From Laspinema palackyanum D2c (GTDB lineage Bacteria; Cyanobacteriota; Cyanobacteriia; Cyanobacteriales; Laspinemataceae): a stretch of DNA of 64,000 nucleotides. The notes under the pieces are model-generated. The model was not told the DNA's origin. It did no database searches and worked only from the letters and a program-made list of their open reading frames with translations. Positions 41,044 to 51,189 of this stretch are shown in pieces. The stretch spans positions 28,382 to 92,381 of the forward strand of contig NZ_JAMXFD010000011.1 of assembly GCF_025370875.1 (NCBI RefSeq), given 5' to 3'. Within the stretch, counting starts at the first letter, position 1, and each line of letters opens with the position of its first letter. Position numbers and translations under genes: made by a program.

Positions 41044-42984
41044 CTACGAATCTTCACGGGAGAGGAGGAGACGCAGGCGACTGCCCTGTATGTCTCCTAG
41101 TCCCCAAAAATGCTTCTGATGCCCGAGAACTGCTGGTAAATGACCTTCCGGCGCGTCGGTATCGAACTGAAGATCTGGGTAGTACAGCCAGTTTTCTTCT
41201 TGTTTCCATCCCACTGTTTCGGCGAATTTTGACCAAATTTCTGCCTTATATTCGCCCGTTCCACCTAAACCGTCATAAATACGTTTTTGTCGGGAAAACC
41301 CGAAACGATCATTGCTGTTTGTTTTCCACAGATGATTGATATAACTGAGATGTTGTTGAGAAAACCCGTTGATACTTTTATCATCGAACCACTTTGTACT
41401 TTTGACAACTTCCAACATGACCCGCCTTGTTTCATGATCCGCCTCCTTCCACTTACCATCTTTCAGTAAATTTTCTAACTGACTGTAATCTATGCCCTGT
41501 GGACATTCTATTGGAGGAAATGGTGTAATTTTTGTTCCATTTACTGGATTTTGAGAGGTTTCCGGCTCTGAGCTCTTAGGATTCGTTGAAAATTGTTTGA
41601 TAATTACTTGTGTTAAATCTTCATCATCTTGTACGGTGTACAAATCGTTGCTTCGACTTGCTTCCAAAACTCGCTCAAACTTGGTAGGGTTATCCAAAAG
41701 TGTATCTCCCTCTAATTTTGCTTTGTAAAACAGACGAGCGGCATTGCCCACCGTAAAAATCATTAGGGCTTGAGAAACTGCGCGGATATTTATTTCATCG
41801 AAAAAGTCAACATCGAGCCATCCAATACCGGCATTGATCGCCCTTTTTCCGAGCCAAGCTATACCGAAAGCTGCCAACGCTTCAAACTGTCGTATCGGGC
41901 TGTTCAAATCGAAGTCGTAGATCCCCGCAATTTTAAAAACCATTTCGGCACATTCCTGCGTAATGGTTTTTAAGTCGCATTTGGCTACGCTAGAGATAGC
42001 GGTTTTGATTTCATCTTGAATATCCTCGGGAGCTAGGTCTTCTATGTAACTAATTCCGGCTACTTTAAAAACTGTTTCTTTGATCAGGATGTTGGCAATT
42101 TCGTCGCGAGTATGATTGGGATATTTTGTTTGGAGTTCTGCTACGTGGTTTCTTGCTTGTTCAAAATCAACGTCAAACCAAAGCTCTGCAAGGGGTTCAA
42201 TCGCCCGAGTGATAGATCGTTTTGCTTGACCTAAGAGCCACTGAACTAGCTGATTCCAGGCTGCTGGATTGGCCTCTGATCTTAATTTATTAAGTTGATT
42301 CAGTTCTGGGTTATTCTCGATTTCATCATTGATATTCTCTCGGATCTGGTCTGGGGTTGGCACTTTTTTGGGTTGGGCATTATTGCCGTTGTGATTCGGT
42401 TTTTGTTTTTTATTTTTTGTTTTTTTTGTCTTTGTTTTTATTTTTTGTTTTTTGTTTCCCGGCTCTCGGAGCTGGTTTAGGGAATGAATAACCTCAATTC
42501 CCAGGTCGCGACATTCATCGATTAAAACTTTATATTGCGTTCGCCGGTCGAGGAGAATGACGGCATCTGGAAGCCGAGCCATTCGTTTGATGCCCCTCAA
42601 AGGATTCAACTGACGCTGCAAATGGGCAATCTCTTCCCGTTCAGACTCATCTAGTTTTTCTAGCCTTTCTAATTGTTGCAGCTTCGATAACTTGGTCAGG
42701 ATTTTTCCCGAGTACAGTCGATTTACATAACAGTGCTGTTGACCCGTCTTGTAGCGATAAACTTTCCGACTATTTTTGCAATAAAATATTTTATCTTTGT
42801 AGCACTTTGCTAATTTGTCCACCAGTTCTGATGTCCGTGGTTTTGTTCCGACAATTAGAAAAATTTTTTCCTGGTGGTTGGGTGCTTCTATATACTCGCA
42901 AACCTGTTCCATTAAAGTTCGGGGATATCGGGATTTTTGATTGATTTTTGCCCGGTGTCCGGTGTTTGAGGGCTTCCTTGCCAT
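41044..42984 (-). CDS. Ribosomal-S2-like domain fused to a GUN4 domain
   Basis: A 646-residue protein with an unusual layout. Residues about 39-170 read like ribosomal protein uS2: FLIVGTK (42-48), HCYVNRLYSGKILTKLSKLQ (84-103), GIKRMARLPDAVILLD (131-146) and DLGIEVIHSLN (160-170) match in order the conserved S2 phrases (VGTK, YVN-WLGGMLTN, GGIKxMxxLPD, LGIPxxxxVD). A Lys/Gln-rich low-complexity linker follows (176-205). Residues 236-425 are helical with two hydrophobic stretches, faintly EcsC-like. Residues 498-617 are a GUN4 domain: DYSQLENLLKDGKWKEADHE, NDRFGFSRQKRIYDGLGG, and TDAPEGHLPA. GUN4 binds porphyrins and activates Mg-chelatase in its stand-alone form; fused versions are signalling-type. 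The gene is visibly more A/T-rich than neighbours. Domain calls are by eye. Confidence 0.8.
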   Translation of the reverse strand: MARKPSNTGHRAKINQKSRYPRTLMEQVCEYIEAPNHQEKIFLIVGTKPRTSELVDKLAKCYKDKIFYCKNSRKVYRYKTGQQHCYVNRLYSGKILTKLSKLQQLERLEKLDESEREEIAHLQRQLNPLRGIKRMARLPDAVILLDRRTQYKVLIDECRDLGIEVIHSLNQLREPGNKKQKIKTKTKKTKNKKQKPNHNGNNAQPKKVPTPDQIRENINDEIENNPELNQLNKLRSEANPAAWNQLVQWLLGQAKRSITRAIEPLAELWFDVDFEQARNHVAELQTKYPNHTRDEIANILIKETVFKVAGISYIEDLAPEDIQDEIKTAISSVAKCDLKTITQECAEMVFKIAGIYDFDLNSPIRQFEALAAFGIAWLGKRAINAGIGWLDVDFFDEINIRAVSQALMIFTVGNAARLFYKAKLEGDTLLDNPTKFERVLEASRSNDLYTVQDDEDLTQVIIKQFSTNPKSSEPETSQNPVNGTKITPFPPIECPQGIDYSQLENLLKDGKWKEADHETRRVMLEVVKSTKWFDDKSINGFSQQHLSYINHLWKTNSNDRFGFSRQKRIYDGLGGTGEYKAEIWSKFAETVGWKQEENWLYYPDLQFDTDAPEGHLPAVLGHQKHFWGLGDIQGSRLRLLLSREDS

Positions 42985-43083
42985 GTTCGATTCCTTCCTA
43001 TGTCTAGGGTTGTCACAGTTTTAAGTTTGGCGAGTAGCGAAAAGGTGCTGTTTAGTATCAGAGTGTAACAGAAAGTTGCTTTC
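42985..43083. other. AT-rich upstream region of the S2-like/GUN4 gene
   Basis: It holds the leader of the minus-strand gene. No clear promoter pair or ribosome-binding site was recognised. Confidence 0.35.
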
Positions 43084-43269
43084 AAATAGCGGAAGCAGGC
43101 TTTCTAATAATACTTAGTCATAATGTAGCATAATATTACCAAGATTTCACCTTTGCTTTTAATAAGTGTTCGGAGGCTTTTCCAGGTAATACTCTAAAGT
43201 GAAAATCTGTCTTCTGTCGTTGCTGTGGTTTTGGGGTTGGTACTCATGAGAAAATTTCCTCCAACGATT
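43084..43269 (-). pseudogene. Degenerate duplicate of the Uma2 gene 5' part
   Basis: Aligning by eye with 43763-43950 gives a clear match: CAAATAGCGG, TTTCTAATAAT, GTCATAATGTAG, TTTTAATAAG-GTTCG, CCAGGTAATA and AAAATTT-CTCC-AACGA recur in the same order. The copy covers the start codon region and about 55 codons, with many substitutions and indels. It sits directly downstream of the intact Uma2 gene, so it is a tandem duplicate that has decayed. Confidence 0.7.
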
Positions 43270-43274
43270 ACTTA

Positions 43275-43928
43275 CTAAGCTTCGGGTTTAATTTGCTCTC
43301 TCACCCAGGCGCGAAAGGTTCTGATTAACGTGGTTTCCCCAACGGTTTGGCTTTGTTCTAAAAACTTGGCAACTTCGGTCACGGGTAATACAGGAAACGC
43401 TAGAGAATGCCCTGTTTCTACATAGTTGCCCGATCGCAATTGTAAAAACTGGACCACACCGCGATCGCATCTCCAGATTTCTGGTACTCCCATTGCCGCA
43501 TAAATCCCCTCTCGGTCAATGGAACTGCTGGTGACATCAACTTCGATTACCAAGTCAGGTGGTGGATCGGTTTTTAAGTCGAGGCGTCGCTTTCCTTTGA
43601 TAGAACTCTCATTTTGGATATAAAAACTTGAATCGGGTTCTGAAGCGCGAGCCAAATCTGGGTTCTTCAATGTGGTGGAACCAGCTCTAATGATTTCTAT
43701 ATTTAATTCCTCCGCTAATACACCAACCAGAGCAGAGATTAATTCTTTGGGATTCTCATGTTCAAATAGCGGGGTCATGATTTCTAATAATCCTCGGTCA
43801 TAATGTAGGCGAATATTGCGGTGATCTCCAATTTCATTTAATAAGCGTTCGTAAGTCTCCCAGGTAATATTCTGGAGTAAGACTCTGCCTTCGGTGGGTG
43901 GTTTTGTTTTGGGGGTGGTGGTAGTCAT
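43275..43928 (-). CDS. Uma2 family (DUF820) PD-(D/E)XK nuclease-like protein
   Basis: A 217-residue protein from the ATG at 43928. Core phrases are LNEIGDHRNIRLHYDRGLLEIM, LFEHENPKELISALV, ARASEPDSSFYI, PPPDLVIEVDVTSSSIDR (catalytic Asp and Glu-x-Asp) and MGVPEIWRCDRG. The start ATG overlaps the TAA of an upstream fragment (TAATG), showing that two genes were once translationally coupled. It belongs to a different Uma2 subgroup from the one at 24512 (DPPPDLVIEVD versus PDWAYIPH). A decayed duplicate lies just downstream. Function of the family is unknown. Confidence 0.87.
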   Translation of the reverse strand: MTTTTPKTKPPTEGRVLLQNITWETYERLLNEIGDHRNIRLHYDRGLLEIMTPLFEHENPKELISALVGVLAEELNIEIIRAGSTTLKNPDLARASEPDSSFYIQNESSIKGKRRLDLKTDPPPDLVIEVDVTSSSIDREGIYAAMGVPEIWRCDRGVVQFLQLRSGNYVETGHSLAFPVLPVTEVAKFLEQSQTVGETTLIRTFRAWVREQIKPEA

Positions 43929-44103
43929 TAAAAAATTTGCTCCCAACGACGAAAATCTCGTTCGACTTCCATCCACAGCGATCGCTGGTGTGGATCGATA
44001 CGGAGGGCTTTATTTGAGGATATTATAGCTTGGTCTAGGTCTTTGGGGGCGATCGCATCGCGTTCCCGTTGATAGGCGATCGGCACTACAGACACCCCGT
44101 CAT
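43928..44103 (-). pseudogene. 3' fragment of a gene once coupled to Uma2
   Basis: A minus-strand frame ending at the TAA that overlaps the Uma2 start reads DLDQAIISSNKALRIDP...MEVERDFRRWEQIF. It is protein-like and has good HIP1-type codon context, but upstream it runs straight into the palindromic element at 44104, and no start or further coding sequence is found beyond it. It is the tail of a protein whose 5' part was lost. The family is not recognised, though ALRIDP has a TPR-like flavour. Confidence 0.5.
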
Positions 44104-44246
44104 CCGGCGGGGGATAAATCCCCCGCCTAACAGCTAAAGTCGGTTAAAACCGACTGAAAGTCTTATGGGATAACGTTTTCAGTCGGTTTCAACCGACTTT
44201 AGCTATGAGGCCGCCAATCGATTTATCCCCCGCCGGGTGTTGCCAC
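44104..44246. mobile_element. Nested-palindrome element (MITE-like)
   Basis: CCGGCGGGGGATAAATCCCCCGCC, then AACAGCTAAAGTCGGTTAAAACCGACT, a loop, AGTCGGTTTCAACCGACTTTAGCT and ATCCCCCGCCGGGTGTTGCCAC. The right terminal repeat is intact; the left end is eroded. It separates the gene fragment at 43928 from the rpoC2 terminator. Confidence 0.78.
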
Positions 44247-44263
44247 TTCATCGGAAATGTGAG

Positions 44264-44303
44264 AAAAAAACTCCCCAATCAGAATCAACTTCCAATCGGG
44301 GAG
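44264..44303 (-). terminator. Terminator of the rpoB-rpoC1-rpoC2 operon
   Basis: On the minus strand CTCCCCGATT...AATTGGGGAG-type arms (44271-44303) are followed by TTTTTTT (44264-44270). It lies about 160 bp after the rpoC2 stop. Confidence 0.75.
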
Positions 44304-44381
44304 AATTATTTATTTACCTCACTTAATCACCAACAAGAGAGTCAGAATTGCTCACTTTACCTTGTCGGTATCGAATGGGCT

Positions 44382-44429
44382 AGAAACCGGGTTTCTCACA
44401 ATAGGCTGATTGCTAGAAACCCGGTTTCT
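44382..44429. repeat. AGAAACCGGGTTTCT repeat pair
   Basis: AGAAACCGGGTTTCT (44382-44396) and AGAAACCCGGTTTCT (44415-44429), each nearly palindromic, lie between rpoC2 and its terminator. Confidence 0.65.
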
Positions 44430-44461
44430 GGTTCGATGAGCACTAACCTGGTAGGACAACC

Positions 44462-47400
44462 TTACTCAAAGTCATCCTCAATGTCGTCATCATCATCAAA
44501 ATCATCATCGTCCTCGAAGTCTTCCTCAAGGATAGAGAGCGATCGCACGTCTTTGGCCCCTTTCACACCCAAATCGGGGAGAGCAAACTCATCGTCTGCA
44601 TCTTCATCATCAGGAGTCAAAATCTCCTCTTCTAACTCCATCCCCGTACTCCGGTAAGCCCGGGCGGTATGGTCATCCAGGACGACATCAGGAAACTCCT
44701 CTTCTTCCTCATCCAGCACCCCCTCATAGGCACTATCATCCGGAAGCAGCATCATATCCTCATAAGCATTAAACCCGGTCCCGGCAGGAATCAAACGTCC
44801 GATAATCACGTTTTCCTTCAATCCGCGCAACCAGTCAGACTTGCCCTCGATCGCCGCTTCCGTCAGCACCCGAGTCGTCTCCTGGAAGGAAGCCGCCGAG
44901 ATAAAGCTATCCGTATTCAACGACGCCTTAGTAATCCCCAACAATAGCGGAGTGTACTTCGCAGGCGCACCGCCAGTAATCGACATCGCCTCATTCACCC
45001 GTTCCACCTGTTGCAGTTCAATCAACTCCCCAGGCAGCATCGTGGTATCTCCGCCATCATCGATTCGCACTTTGTTCGTCATCTGACGCACAATCACTTC
45101 AATGTGCTTATCACTAATATCAATCCCTTGGGACAGATATACCGACTGCACCTCACTCACTAAGAACGTCTGCACCTGCTGGAAGCTCAACAGGGTATGC
45201 TCATAATTCCGTTCCCCGGGCAGATTGAAGAAAATCTCCAAAATCTCATGAGGATTGCTCGGTCCATCGGTGAGGGGTTCCCCGGCTTTTACCCGTTGAC
45301 CATCACTTACCAGCAGGGGCTGACCGGGGCCAATTTCATAATCTGTAACCGCCCCGTCATCTTCCACCACCTTCAAGATGACCGTATCATCATCCCCATA
45401 AACCACTTGGGCCACCCCAGGCAACGCGGCCAAAATGCAACCCTCCTTGGGTTTACGGGCCTCCAGCAATTCCTCAATCCGGGGCAACCCTTGAATAATA
45501 TCCCCGGTCTTGGTGCGCTCAAACACCAGCAGCACGAGGTTATCCCCCCGTTGCACTAAGGAGCCATCATCCACATGAAGGACGGCCCCTGGGGACACGC
45601 GGTAAGGACGCGCCAGACGCAATTTCAGGCGGTAATTCCCCTGGGACAAGGCGGAGTCATCGGAAGGCTCCAGGGCCGTCACTTCCACAATCTGACCTGA
45701 ATCGGGCATCCGCAACCCGGGGGCGACTTCGGTGTTCTCCACCACAAAATCCCCCACTTTGACGGTGGGTTCTTCCTTCGCGTCCACGGTAATCACATCA
45801 TCATCCCGGACCACCAGGACCCGGCGAATGGCTTCTGCGCCTTCACGAATCCCGCGAATTTCACCGGCTTCTTTGCCGAGAATCTCAGTACGGGCGACGA
45901 CGGCCCCAGGGGGAATCCGGTCCCCATCTTTGACCAACAGGCGAGTTTGGGTACTGCCTTGGGTGGTATCTGCCACGACATCCCGGCGAATGACTAAGGA
46001 TTCGAGGATCACCAACTGCAAGCGCATGGGCGCACCTTTGGAGGGGTCTAACTCCTCTGAGGAGAGCAGTTCTTCTTCCTCGACGGGCACTAATTCAATA
46101 TCGGCGGCTAATCCGGGGGCATCTTTATCAATTTCCAGGACTAACTGGGTCCGTAGCAATTCCAACCCTTCTACGGATTTGACCCGTTCCCCATCTTTAT
46201 AGGGCAAGCGCTGGACGGCGCGCAGTTGAATCATGGCCTCTTCCCCATTGTTCAGGGATTCCTGAGAGGGAATGGCGGGTTCATCCAAGACGGGATATTC
46301 TACTGCGGGACGCAGCAACAAGGCTGGACCTTCGGGGGTTTCCAGGATTTCGACATAGCGCAATTCCTGGGCGATGAGTCCGGGGATAATTTCTTGACCG
46401 GGATTGACGAGACTGCCATTGGCGATCGCCACTTCCTCGGGGTCCTCAATCATAATCAACTCCCCGGGCTTGATGGTCACTTCCCGGAGAATGTCATTTT
46501 TCTGGGTGACTTCCACCACCCCACTGCTGGCGCATTTGATGTCTTTAACGATTTCCGTCGCCGCTTCCACAAATTGGCCGTCTTCCACCAGCAACAAGGA
46601 AATATCTTTGTTGATTTCGTGGCATTCTTCCGGAATCCACAGTAAGGTGCCGCCTTTGACGACTTCATAGCCTTGTTTGGCTTTGCCCCGTTTCTGGACT
46701 TCCACTCCGGCATATTTGATAATCCCCCCGCTGTGGGTGCGGTAGGTTTCATCAATTAATTCAGCCACCACTTGATGATTCAACACCTTGGTTCCCGGGG
46801 TAGCTTTCAGGGAGAATAACTGTTTGCCAACAGTTTCAATGGTGTAATGGTCCCGACCTCCGGTGGAGGTGGCATAGACGGTGGCGCGGTCCAGAGTGAC
46901 CGATGCGGTGATAATCTCGACTTCCCGAGGCATGGAAGAGGGGCGGTTTTCCATTTCTTCCGGCAGACGAACGATCCCGCCATTGTCGGTGACGAGCTTG
47001 GTTTCGGCGAGGACGCCACCGGGTTGGATGCGATCGCCATTCTTGACCACAGGTTCAGCCCCAGGGGGTAGGTTATAGACCTCACCGGACAAAATCCAGA
47101 CCAGACCCCCCCGGGTGGCGGTGCGGGTGGCATTGCCTTGGCGGTCCTTCTTCTCTTCTGGCATCAAGTCGGCAAAGACCACTTCCCCGGCTAAGTCGGA
47201 GGCGACGTCTTTGGTGGCTTTCTCCGTGGTTCGGCGAGTGCGTCCGGGTAGGGGGACTTCGGCCAGTAGGGTCAACCGTTCCACTTTAGCGCCATCGGGA
47301 ACCAAGAGGACGGTACCTTGGAAGACATCAAAGACTTCCTTGCGGCCCTCGGCTTGTAGGGTAATTTCTGATTTGGCATTTTCCACGACGAAGGCATCTT

Positions 47401-48535
47401 CCCCATGACGAGTCCGGAATCCCCGGGCCCGCATGGTGGGGGAATAATGGACGGTCCCGGAGAAGGTGGCGGTGACAGTCCGGGCGACTTCGGCGGTGAA
47501 GACCCCTCCAGTGTGGAAGGTCCGCATGGTGAGCTGGGTACCGGGTTCGCCAATGGATTGGGCGGCGATAATCCCGACAGCTTCTCCCATATCTACGAGT
47601 TTGCCATGAGCTAGACTCCAGCCATAGCAAAGCTGACAGACGGAACGGGAGGCTTCACAGGTCAGGGGCGATCGCACCATCACCCGTTCCACCCCATGCT
47701 TCATGATGTTTTCGGAAATATCATCATCCATCGGCTGATTGCGCGCGGCAATCACTTCGCCGGTTTTGGGCGAAACCACGTCTTCGGCAGCGACTCGACC
47801 AAAGAGGCGATCGCTCAAAGGAATCAGAATCCGGTCCTCATCCTTCATCGACTCCATCGGAATCCCGCGAGTCGTGCCGCAGTCCACTTCCCGGACAATC
47901 ACATCTTGGGAGACATCCACCAGACGCCGAGTCAAATAGCCGGAATCTGCCGTCCGCAGGGCGGTATCGACTAATCCCTTGCGTGCACCGTAGGAGGAGA
48001 TGATATATTCGGTGACGGTCAGACCTTCGCGGAAATTGGTTTTAATGGGTAAGTCAATAATTTCCCCCTGGGGATTTGCCATCAACCCCCGCATCCCCAC
48101 CAACTGCCGCACCTGAGAGACGTTCCCCCGCGCCCCAGAGAAGGCCATCATATAGACGGAGTTCAGGGGGTCGGTTTCTTTGAAGTGACGCACCACTTCA
48201 TCCTTGAGGGATTCACTGGTACTATTCCAAGTATCAATAACTTTCTGGAAACGCTCGACTTCGGTAATTTCCCCTCGGGCATAGCGGCTTTCCGTTAAGG
48301 TGATTTCGCGTTCCGCCCCCATTAACAGGTCTCGCTTGGAGGGGGGAATCATCAAGTCATCCACACTGATCGAGACCCCGGCTTTGGTGGCATAGCGGAA
48401 TCCCAAATCTTTGAGGCGATCGGCAATTTGTGCACTCCGGGCGGTCCCATGCTGCACAAAAGTTCGGGAAATTAGGCTTTTAATTTGGCCTTTATTAATA
48501 ACTCGGTTGTAGAAAGTGAACTTATTTTTAGTCAT
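44462..48535 (-). CDS. rpoC2: DNA-directed RNA polymerase subunit beta'' (RpoC2)
   Basis: A 1357-residue C-terminal half of the split beta' subunit, characteristic of cyanobacteria and plastids. The N-terminal part contains [20 protein letters not shown] (trigger-loop/bridge region), zinc ligands in SVCQLCYGW, and [22 protein letters not shown] long insertion rich in beta structure (about residues 340-1080, the SI3-type sandwich-barrel hybrid motifs) follows. The C-terminus has [14 protein letters not shown] and a very acidic tail ([15 protein letters not shown]). Third gene of rpoB-rpoC1-rpoC2; separated from rpoC1 by an unusual 630-bp repeat-filled spacer. Confidence 0.97.
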   Translation of the reverse strand: MTKNKFTFYNRVINKGQIKSLISRTFVQHGTARSAQIADRLKDLGFRYATKAGVSISVDDLMIPPSKRDLLMGAEREITLTESRYARGEITEVERFQKVIDTWNSTSESLKDEVVRHFKETDPLNSVYMMAFSGARGNVSQVRQLVGMRGLMANPQGEIIDLPIKTNFREGLTVTEYIISSYGARKGLVDTALRTADSGYLTRRLVDVSQDVIVREVDCGTTRGIPMESMKDEDRILIPLSDRLFGRVAAEDVVSPKTGEVIAARNQPMDDDISENIMKHGVERVMVRSPLTCEASRSVCQLCYGWSLAHGKLVDMGEAVGIIAAQSIGEPGTQLTMRTFHTGGVFTAEVARTVTATFSGTVHYSPTMRARGFRTRHGEDAFVVENAKSEITLQAEGRKEVFDVFQGTVLLVPDGAKVERLTLLAEVPLPGRTRRTTEKATKDVASDLAGEVVFADLMPEEKKDRQGNATRTATRGGLVWILSGEVYNLPPGAEPVVKNGDRIQPGGVLAETKLVTDNGGIVRLPEEMENRPSSMPREVEIITASVTLDRATVYATSTGGRDHYTIETVGKQLFSLKATPGTKVLNHQVVAELIDETYRTHSGGIIKYAGVEVQKRGKAKQGYEVVKGGTLLWIPEECHEINKDISLLLVEDGQFVEAATEIVKDIKCASSGVVEVTQKNDILREVTIKPGELIMIEDPEEVAIANGSLVNPGQEIIPGLIAQELRYVEILETPEGPALLLRPAVEYPVLDEPAIPSQESLNNGEEAMIQLRAVQRLPYKDGERVKSVEGLELLRTQLVLEIDKDAPGLAADIELVPVEEEELLSSEELDPSKGAPMRLQLVILESLVIRRDVVADTTQGSTQTRLLVKDGDRIPPGAVVARTEILGKEAGEIRGIREGAEAIRRVLVVRDDDVITVDAKEEPTVKVGDFVVENTEVAPGLRMPDSGQIVEVTALEPSDDSALSQGNYRLKLRLARPYRVSPGAVLHVDDGSLVQRGDNLVLLVFERTKTGDIIQGLPRIEELLEARKPKEGCILAALPGVAQVVYGDDDTVILKVVEDDGAVTDYEIGPGQPLLVSDGQRVKAGEPLTDGPSNPHEILEIFFNLPGERNYEHTLLSFQQVQTFLVSEVQSVYLSQGIDISDKHIEVIVRQMTNKVRIDDGGDTTMLPGELIELQQVERVNEAMSITGGAPAKYTPLLLGITKASLNTDSFISAASFQETTRVLTEAAIEGKSDWLRGLKENVIIGRLIPAGTGFNAYEDMMLLPDDSAYEGVLDEEEEEFPDVVLDDHTARAYRSTGMELEEEILTPDDEDADDEFALPDLGVKGAKDVRSLSILEEDFEDDDDFDDDDDIEDDFE

Positions 48536-48536
48536 T

Positions 48537-48583
48537 AGTCCTTTGTCCTTTGTCCTTTGACTTTAGTCCTTTGTCCTTTGACT
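48537..48583. repeat. GTCCTTT short tandem repeat
   Basis: Seven-base units GTCCTTT/GTCCTTTGACT follow each other just upstream of the rpoC2 start codon. A related tract lies upstream of rpoC1 (51062-51097), so both downstream members of the operon have it at the same relative place. Confidence 0.75.
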
Positions 48584-48660
48584 GATGAGAGGGGATGGGG
48601 GGATTATCCTTCCCTATCTTCCCCTGCTTCCCTATCTTCCCCTGCCTCGAACAATTGCCT

Positions 48661-49123
48661 CAAGTTCTTTGTTCGTAGTGACGTCTTTAGTCGTCATTCT
48701 GGATAACGCCTGAAGGCGTTACTACAAACAATTGCCTCAAGTTCTTCGTTCGTAGTGACGACTTTAGTCGTCATTCCGGATAACGACTGAAGTCGTTACT
48801 ACAAACATTGACCTCAAGTTCTTTGTTCGTAGTGACGTCTTTAGTCGTCATTCCGGATAACGACTGAAGTCGTTACTACAAACATTGGCCTCAAGTTCTT
48901 TGTTCGTAGTGACGACTTTAGTCGTTATCCGGATTAACGCCTGAAGTCGTTACTACAAACATTGACCTCAAGTTTCTTTGTTCGTAGTGACGACTTTAGT
49001 CGTCATTCCGGATAACGACTGAAGGCGTTACTACAAACAATTGCCTCAAGTTCTTCGTTCGTAGTGACGACTGAAGTCGTCATTCCGGATAACGACTGAA
49101 GTCGTTACTACAAACAATTGCCT
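48661..49123. repeat. Six-unit array of 77-bp hairpin repeats in the rpoC1-rpoC2 spacer
   Basis: Units start CAAGTTCTT(T/C)GTTCGTAG at 48661, 48738, 48815, 48892, 48969 and 49047 (period 77, once 78). Each unit has GTAGTGACGACTTTAGTCGTC, then TCCGGATAACGACTGAAGTCG and TTACTACAAAC: two small hairpins nested inside GTAGT/ACTAC outer arms. Unit-to-unit changes in the stems are mostly paired (for example AACGCCTGAAGGCGTT). The array is transcribed as part of the rpo operon mRNA unless a promoter or processing site lies within. Confidence 0.9.
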
Positions 49124-49165
49124 CCATCCTATCTTCCCGAAGCTTCCGGAAGCTTCCCTCTTGCT

Positions 49166-51040
49166 TTAAATCAACACATCGGCAATGGTTTTATTGAAGA
49201 TAATTCGGCCTGCGGTGGTGTGAATATATTGAGACAGGATATTGCCATTGGCATCTTCTCGGATACGGCGATCGGCATAGAGTTTGGTCACAGTTCCATC
49301 GGAATGGCGGGTGATTTCTGGTTCGGTTTCTTTCGTTTCTGAATCAATATCCCAATTCACATCTAGCCGCACCCAAATCAAAGCGTGTAACTCAATCAAC
49401 CCTTGCTCATAGGCAATAATCGCATCCTGCAATGAGGCAAAATAACCCCCAGCACCCTTATGCGCTTTAGGATTATGGGCGGTCAAATAATAACAACCCA
49501 ACACCATATCCTGAGAGGGAGTAACAATAGGCCGTCCCGTTGCCGGAGACATAATATTGTTAGAAGCCAACATCAACAACCGGGCTTCTGCTTGTGCCTC
49601 TAAACCCAGAGGAACGTGCACCGCCATTTGGTCTCCATCAAAGTCAGCATTAAATGCCGGACAAACTAATGGGTGCAATTGAATGGCGCGTCCATCTACC
49701 AAAATTGGCTCAAACGCTTGAATCCCTAAACGGTGGAGAGTCGGTGCGCGGTTTAACAGGACCGGATGGGATTCAATCACCTCTTCCAACACATCCCAAA
49801 CACTGGGATCGGCGCGTTGAATCAGTTTTTTCGCCGCCTTAATATTGTTCACCAAACCTTGACGAATCAAGCGGTGAATCACGAAGGGTTGGAAGAGTTC
49901 GATCGCCATTTCCCGAGGCAATCCGCACTGATGAATCTTCAGTTTCGGACCAACCACAATCACGGAACGTCCGGAATAGTCCACCCGTTTTCCGAGTAAG
50001 TTTTGCCGGAATCGACCTTGTTTACCCTCAATAATGTCAGACAAAGATTTCAGCGGTCGGTTATTCGCACCCACCACAGTCCGTCCCCGACGACCATTAT
50101 CAATTAAGGCATCCACCGCCTCTTGCAACATCCGTTTTTCGTTCCGAATGATGATTTCCGGGGCCAAAATCTCCTGTAATCGGGCCAACCGATTATTCCG
50201 GTTAATCACCCGCCGGTACAAATCATTGAGGTCACTGGTGGCAAACCGTCCCCCATCCAACTGCACCATCGGGCGCAAGTCTGGGGGAATGACGGGAATG
50301 TATTCCAGAACCATCCAATCCGGCTGAGATCCGGTGGCGATAAAGTTATCAATGACCCGCAAACGTTTAATCAGTTTGGCGCGCTTTTGACCTTTAGAGT
50401 TGGCGATTTCTTCGCGTAACTGTTCCGCTTCAGTTTCTAAATCAAGGTCTTGTAATAACCGTTGCAACGCTTCGGCCCCAATTCCGACCTCAATGCCGAT
50501 GAGTTCCGTATCCTCACTGTAGAGTTGGTCCTCAATTTCCATCCAAGCATCTTCACTCAGCAGTTGCTTGTATTGGAGATTATCTGCATTTCCGGGACTG
50601 AGAACACAATAGGCATTGAAGTAGACAATTTGTTCGACATCCCGCAAGGGCATATCGAGGAGAATGGCGATATAGCTGGGAATCCCCTTGAGATACCAAA
50701 CATGAGCAACGGGTGCAGCTAACCGAATAAAGCCCATGCGATGCCGACGCACGCGAGACTCGGTAACTTCTACGCCGCATCTCTCACAAACAATGCCGCG
50801 ATGGCGGACCCGCTTATATTTACCGCAATGACATTCCCAATCTTTCGCCGGACCAAAAATCCGCTCACAAAATAAACCGTCCATTTCCGGTTTTAAGGTG
50901 CGGTAATTAATGGTTTCCGGTTTGGTGACCTCGCCGACAATTTGACCATTCGGCAGAGTTCGTTCACCCCATTGCCGAATTCGGTCTGGGGAGGCGATCG
51001 CAATCTTTACATAATCAAAGCGTTGCTCAATCTTTGGCAT
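49166..51040 (-). CDS. rpoC1: DNA-directed RNA polymerase subunit gamma (RpoC1)
   Basis: A 624-residue N-terminal part of the split beta' subunit. It has a zinc-binding Cys cluster (CHCGKYKR...CERC), the lid/rudder phrase [21 protein letters not shown], and the catalytic Mg-binding loop [12 protein letters not shown]. It ends with [12 protein letters not shown], the normal split point. It follows rpoB by 149 bp containing a GTCCTTG-type tandem repeat. Complete. Confidence 0.97.
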   Translation of the reverse strand: MPKIEQRFDYVKIAIASPDRIRQWGERTLPNGQIVGEVTKPETINYRTLKPEMDGLFCERIFGPAKDWECHCGKYKRVRHRGIVCERCGVEVTESRVRRHRMGFIRLAAPVAHVWYLKGIPSYIAILLDMPLRDVEQIVYFNAYCVLSPGNADNLQYKQLLSEDAWMEIEDQLYSEDTELIGIEVGIGAEALQRLLQDLDLETEAEQLREEIANSKGQKRAKLIKRLRVIDNFIATGSQPDWMVLEYIPVIPPDLRPMVQLDGGRFATSDLNDLYRRVINRNNRLARLQEILAPEIIIRNEKRMLQEAVDALIDNGRRGRTVVGANNRPLKSLSDIIEGKQGRFRQNLLGKRVDYSGRSVIVVGPKLKIHQCGLPREMAIELFQPFVIHRLIRQGLVNNIKAAKKLIQRADPSVWDVLEEVIESHPVLLNRAPTLHRLGIQAFEPILVDGRAIQLHPLVCPAFNADFDGDQMAVHVPLGLEAQAEARLLMLASNNIMSPATGRPIVTPSQDMVLGCYYLTAHNPKAHKGAGGYFASLQDAIIAYEQGLIELHALIWVRLDVNWDIDSETKETEPEITRHSDGTVTKLYADRRIREDANGNILSQYIHTTAGRIIFNKTIADVLI

Positions 51041-51189
51041 TCGATGATATCCCCTTGTAAACTTTGTCCTTGGTCCTTGGTCGTTTGTCCTTGGTCTTAT
51101 GGAATAAAAGGTGGGAAGGAGAAGTAACAGTTTCTAGTAACGACTTCAGTCGTTATCCCCCCTCTCCTTTCCACCTCAATCCGAAGCAG
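51041..51189. repeat. rpoB-rpoC1 spacer with short tandem repeats
   Basis: GTCCTTGGTCCTTGGTCGTTT-type units (51066-51095) precede the rpoC1 start, and a single AGTAACGACTTCAGTCGTTAT hairpin (51136-51156) lies nearer rpoB. It is a smaller version of the rpoC1-rpoC2 spacer. Confidence 0.65.

Noticed and set aside
44205-44657. 150-codon plus-strand frame across the element and rpoC2 tail
   Set aside because: Ser-rich stretch is antisense to the acidic RpoC2 tail; begins inside a repeat.
48661-49123. Possible CRISPR array (regular units in the rpoC1-rpoC2 spacer)
   Set aside because: There are no unique spacers; the whole 77-bp unit repeats and is internally palindromic, and no cas genes are present.
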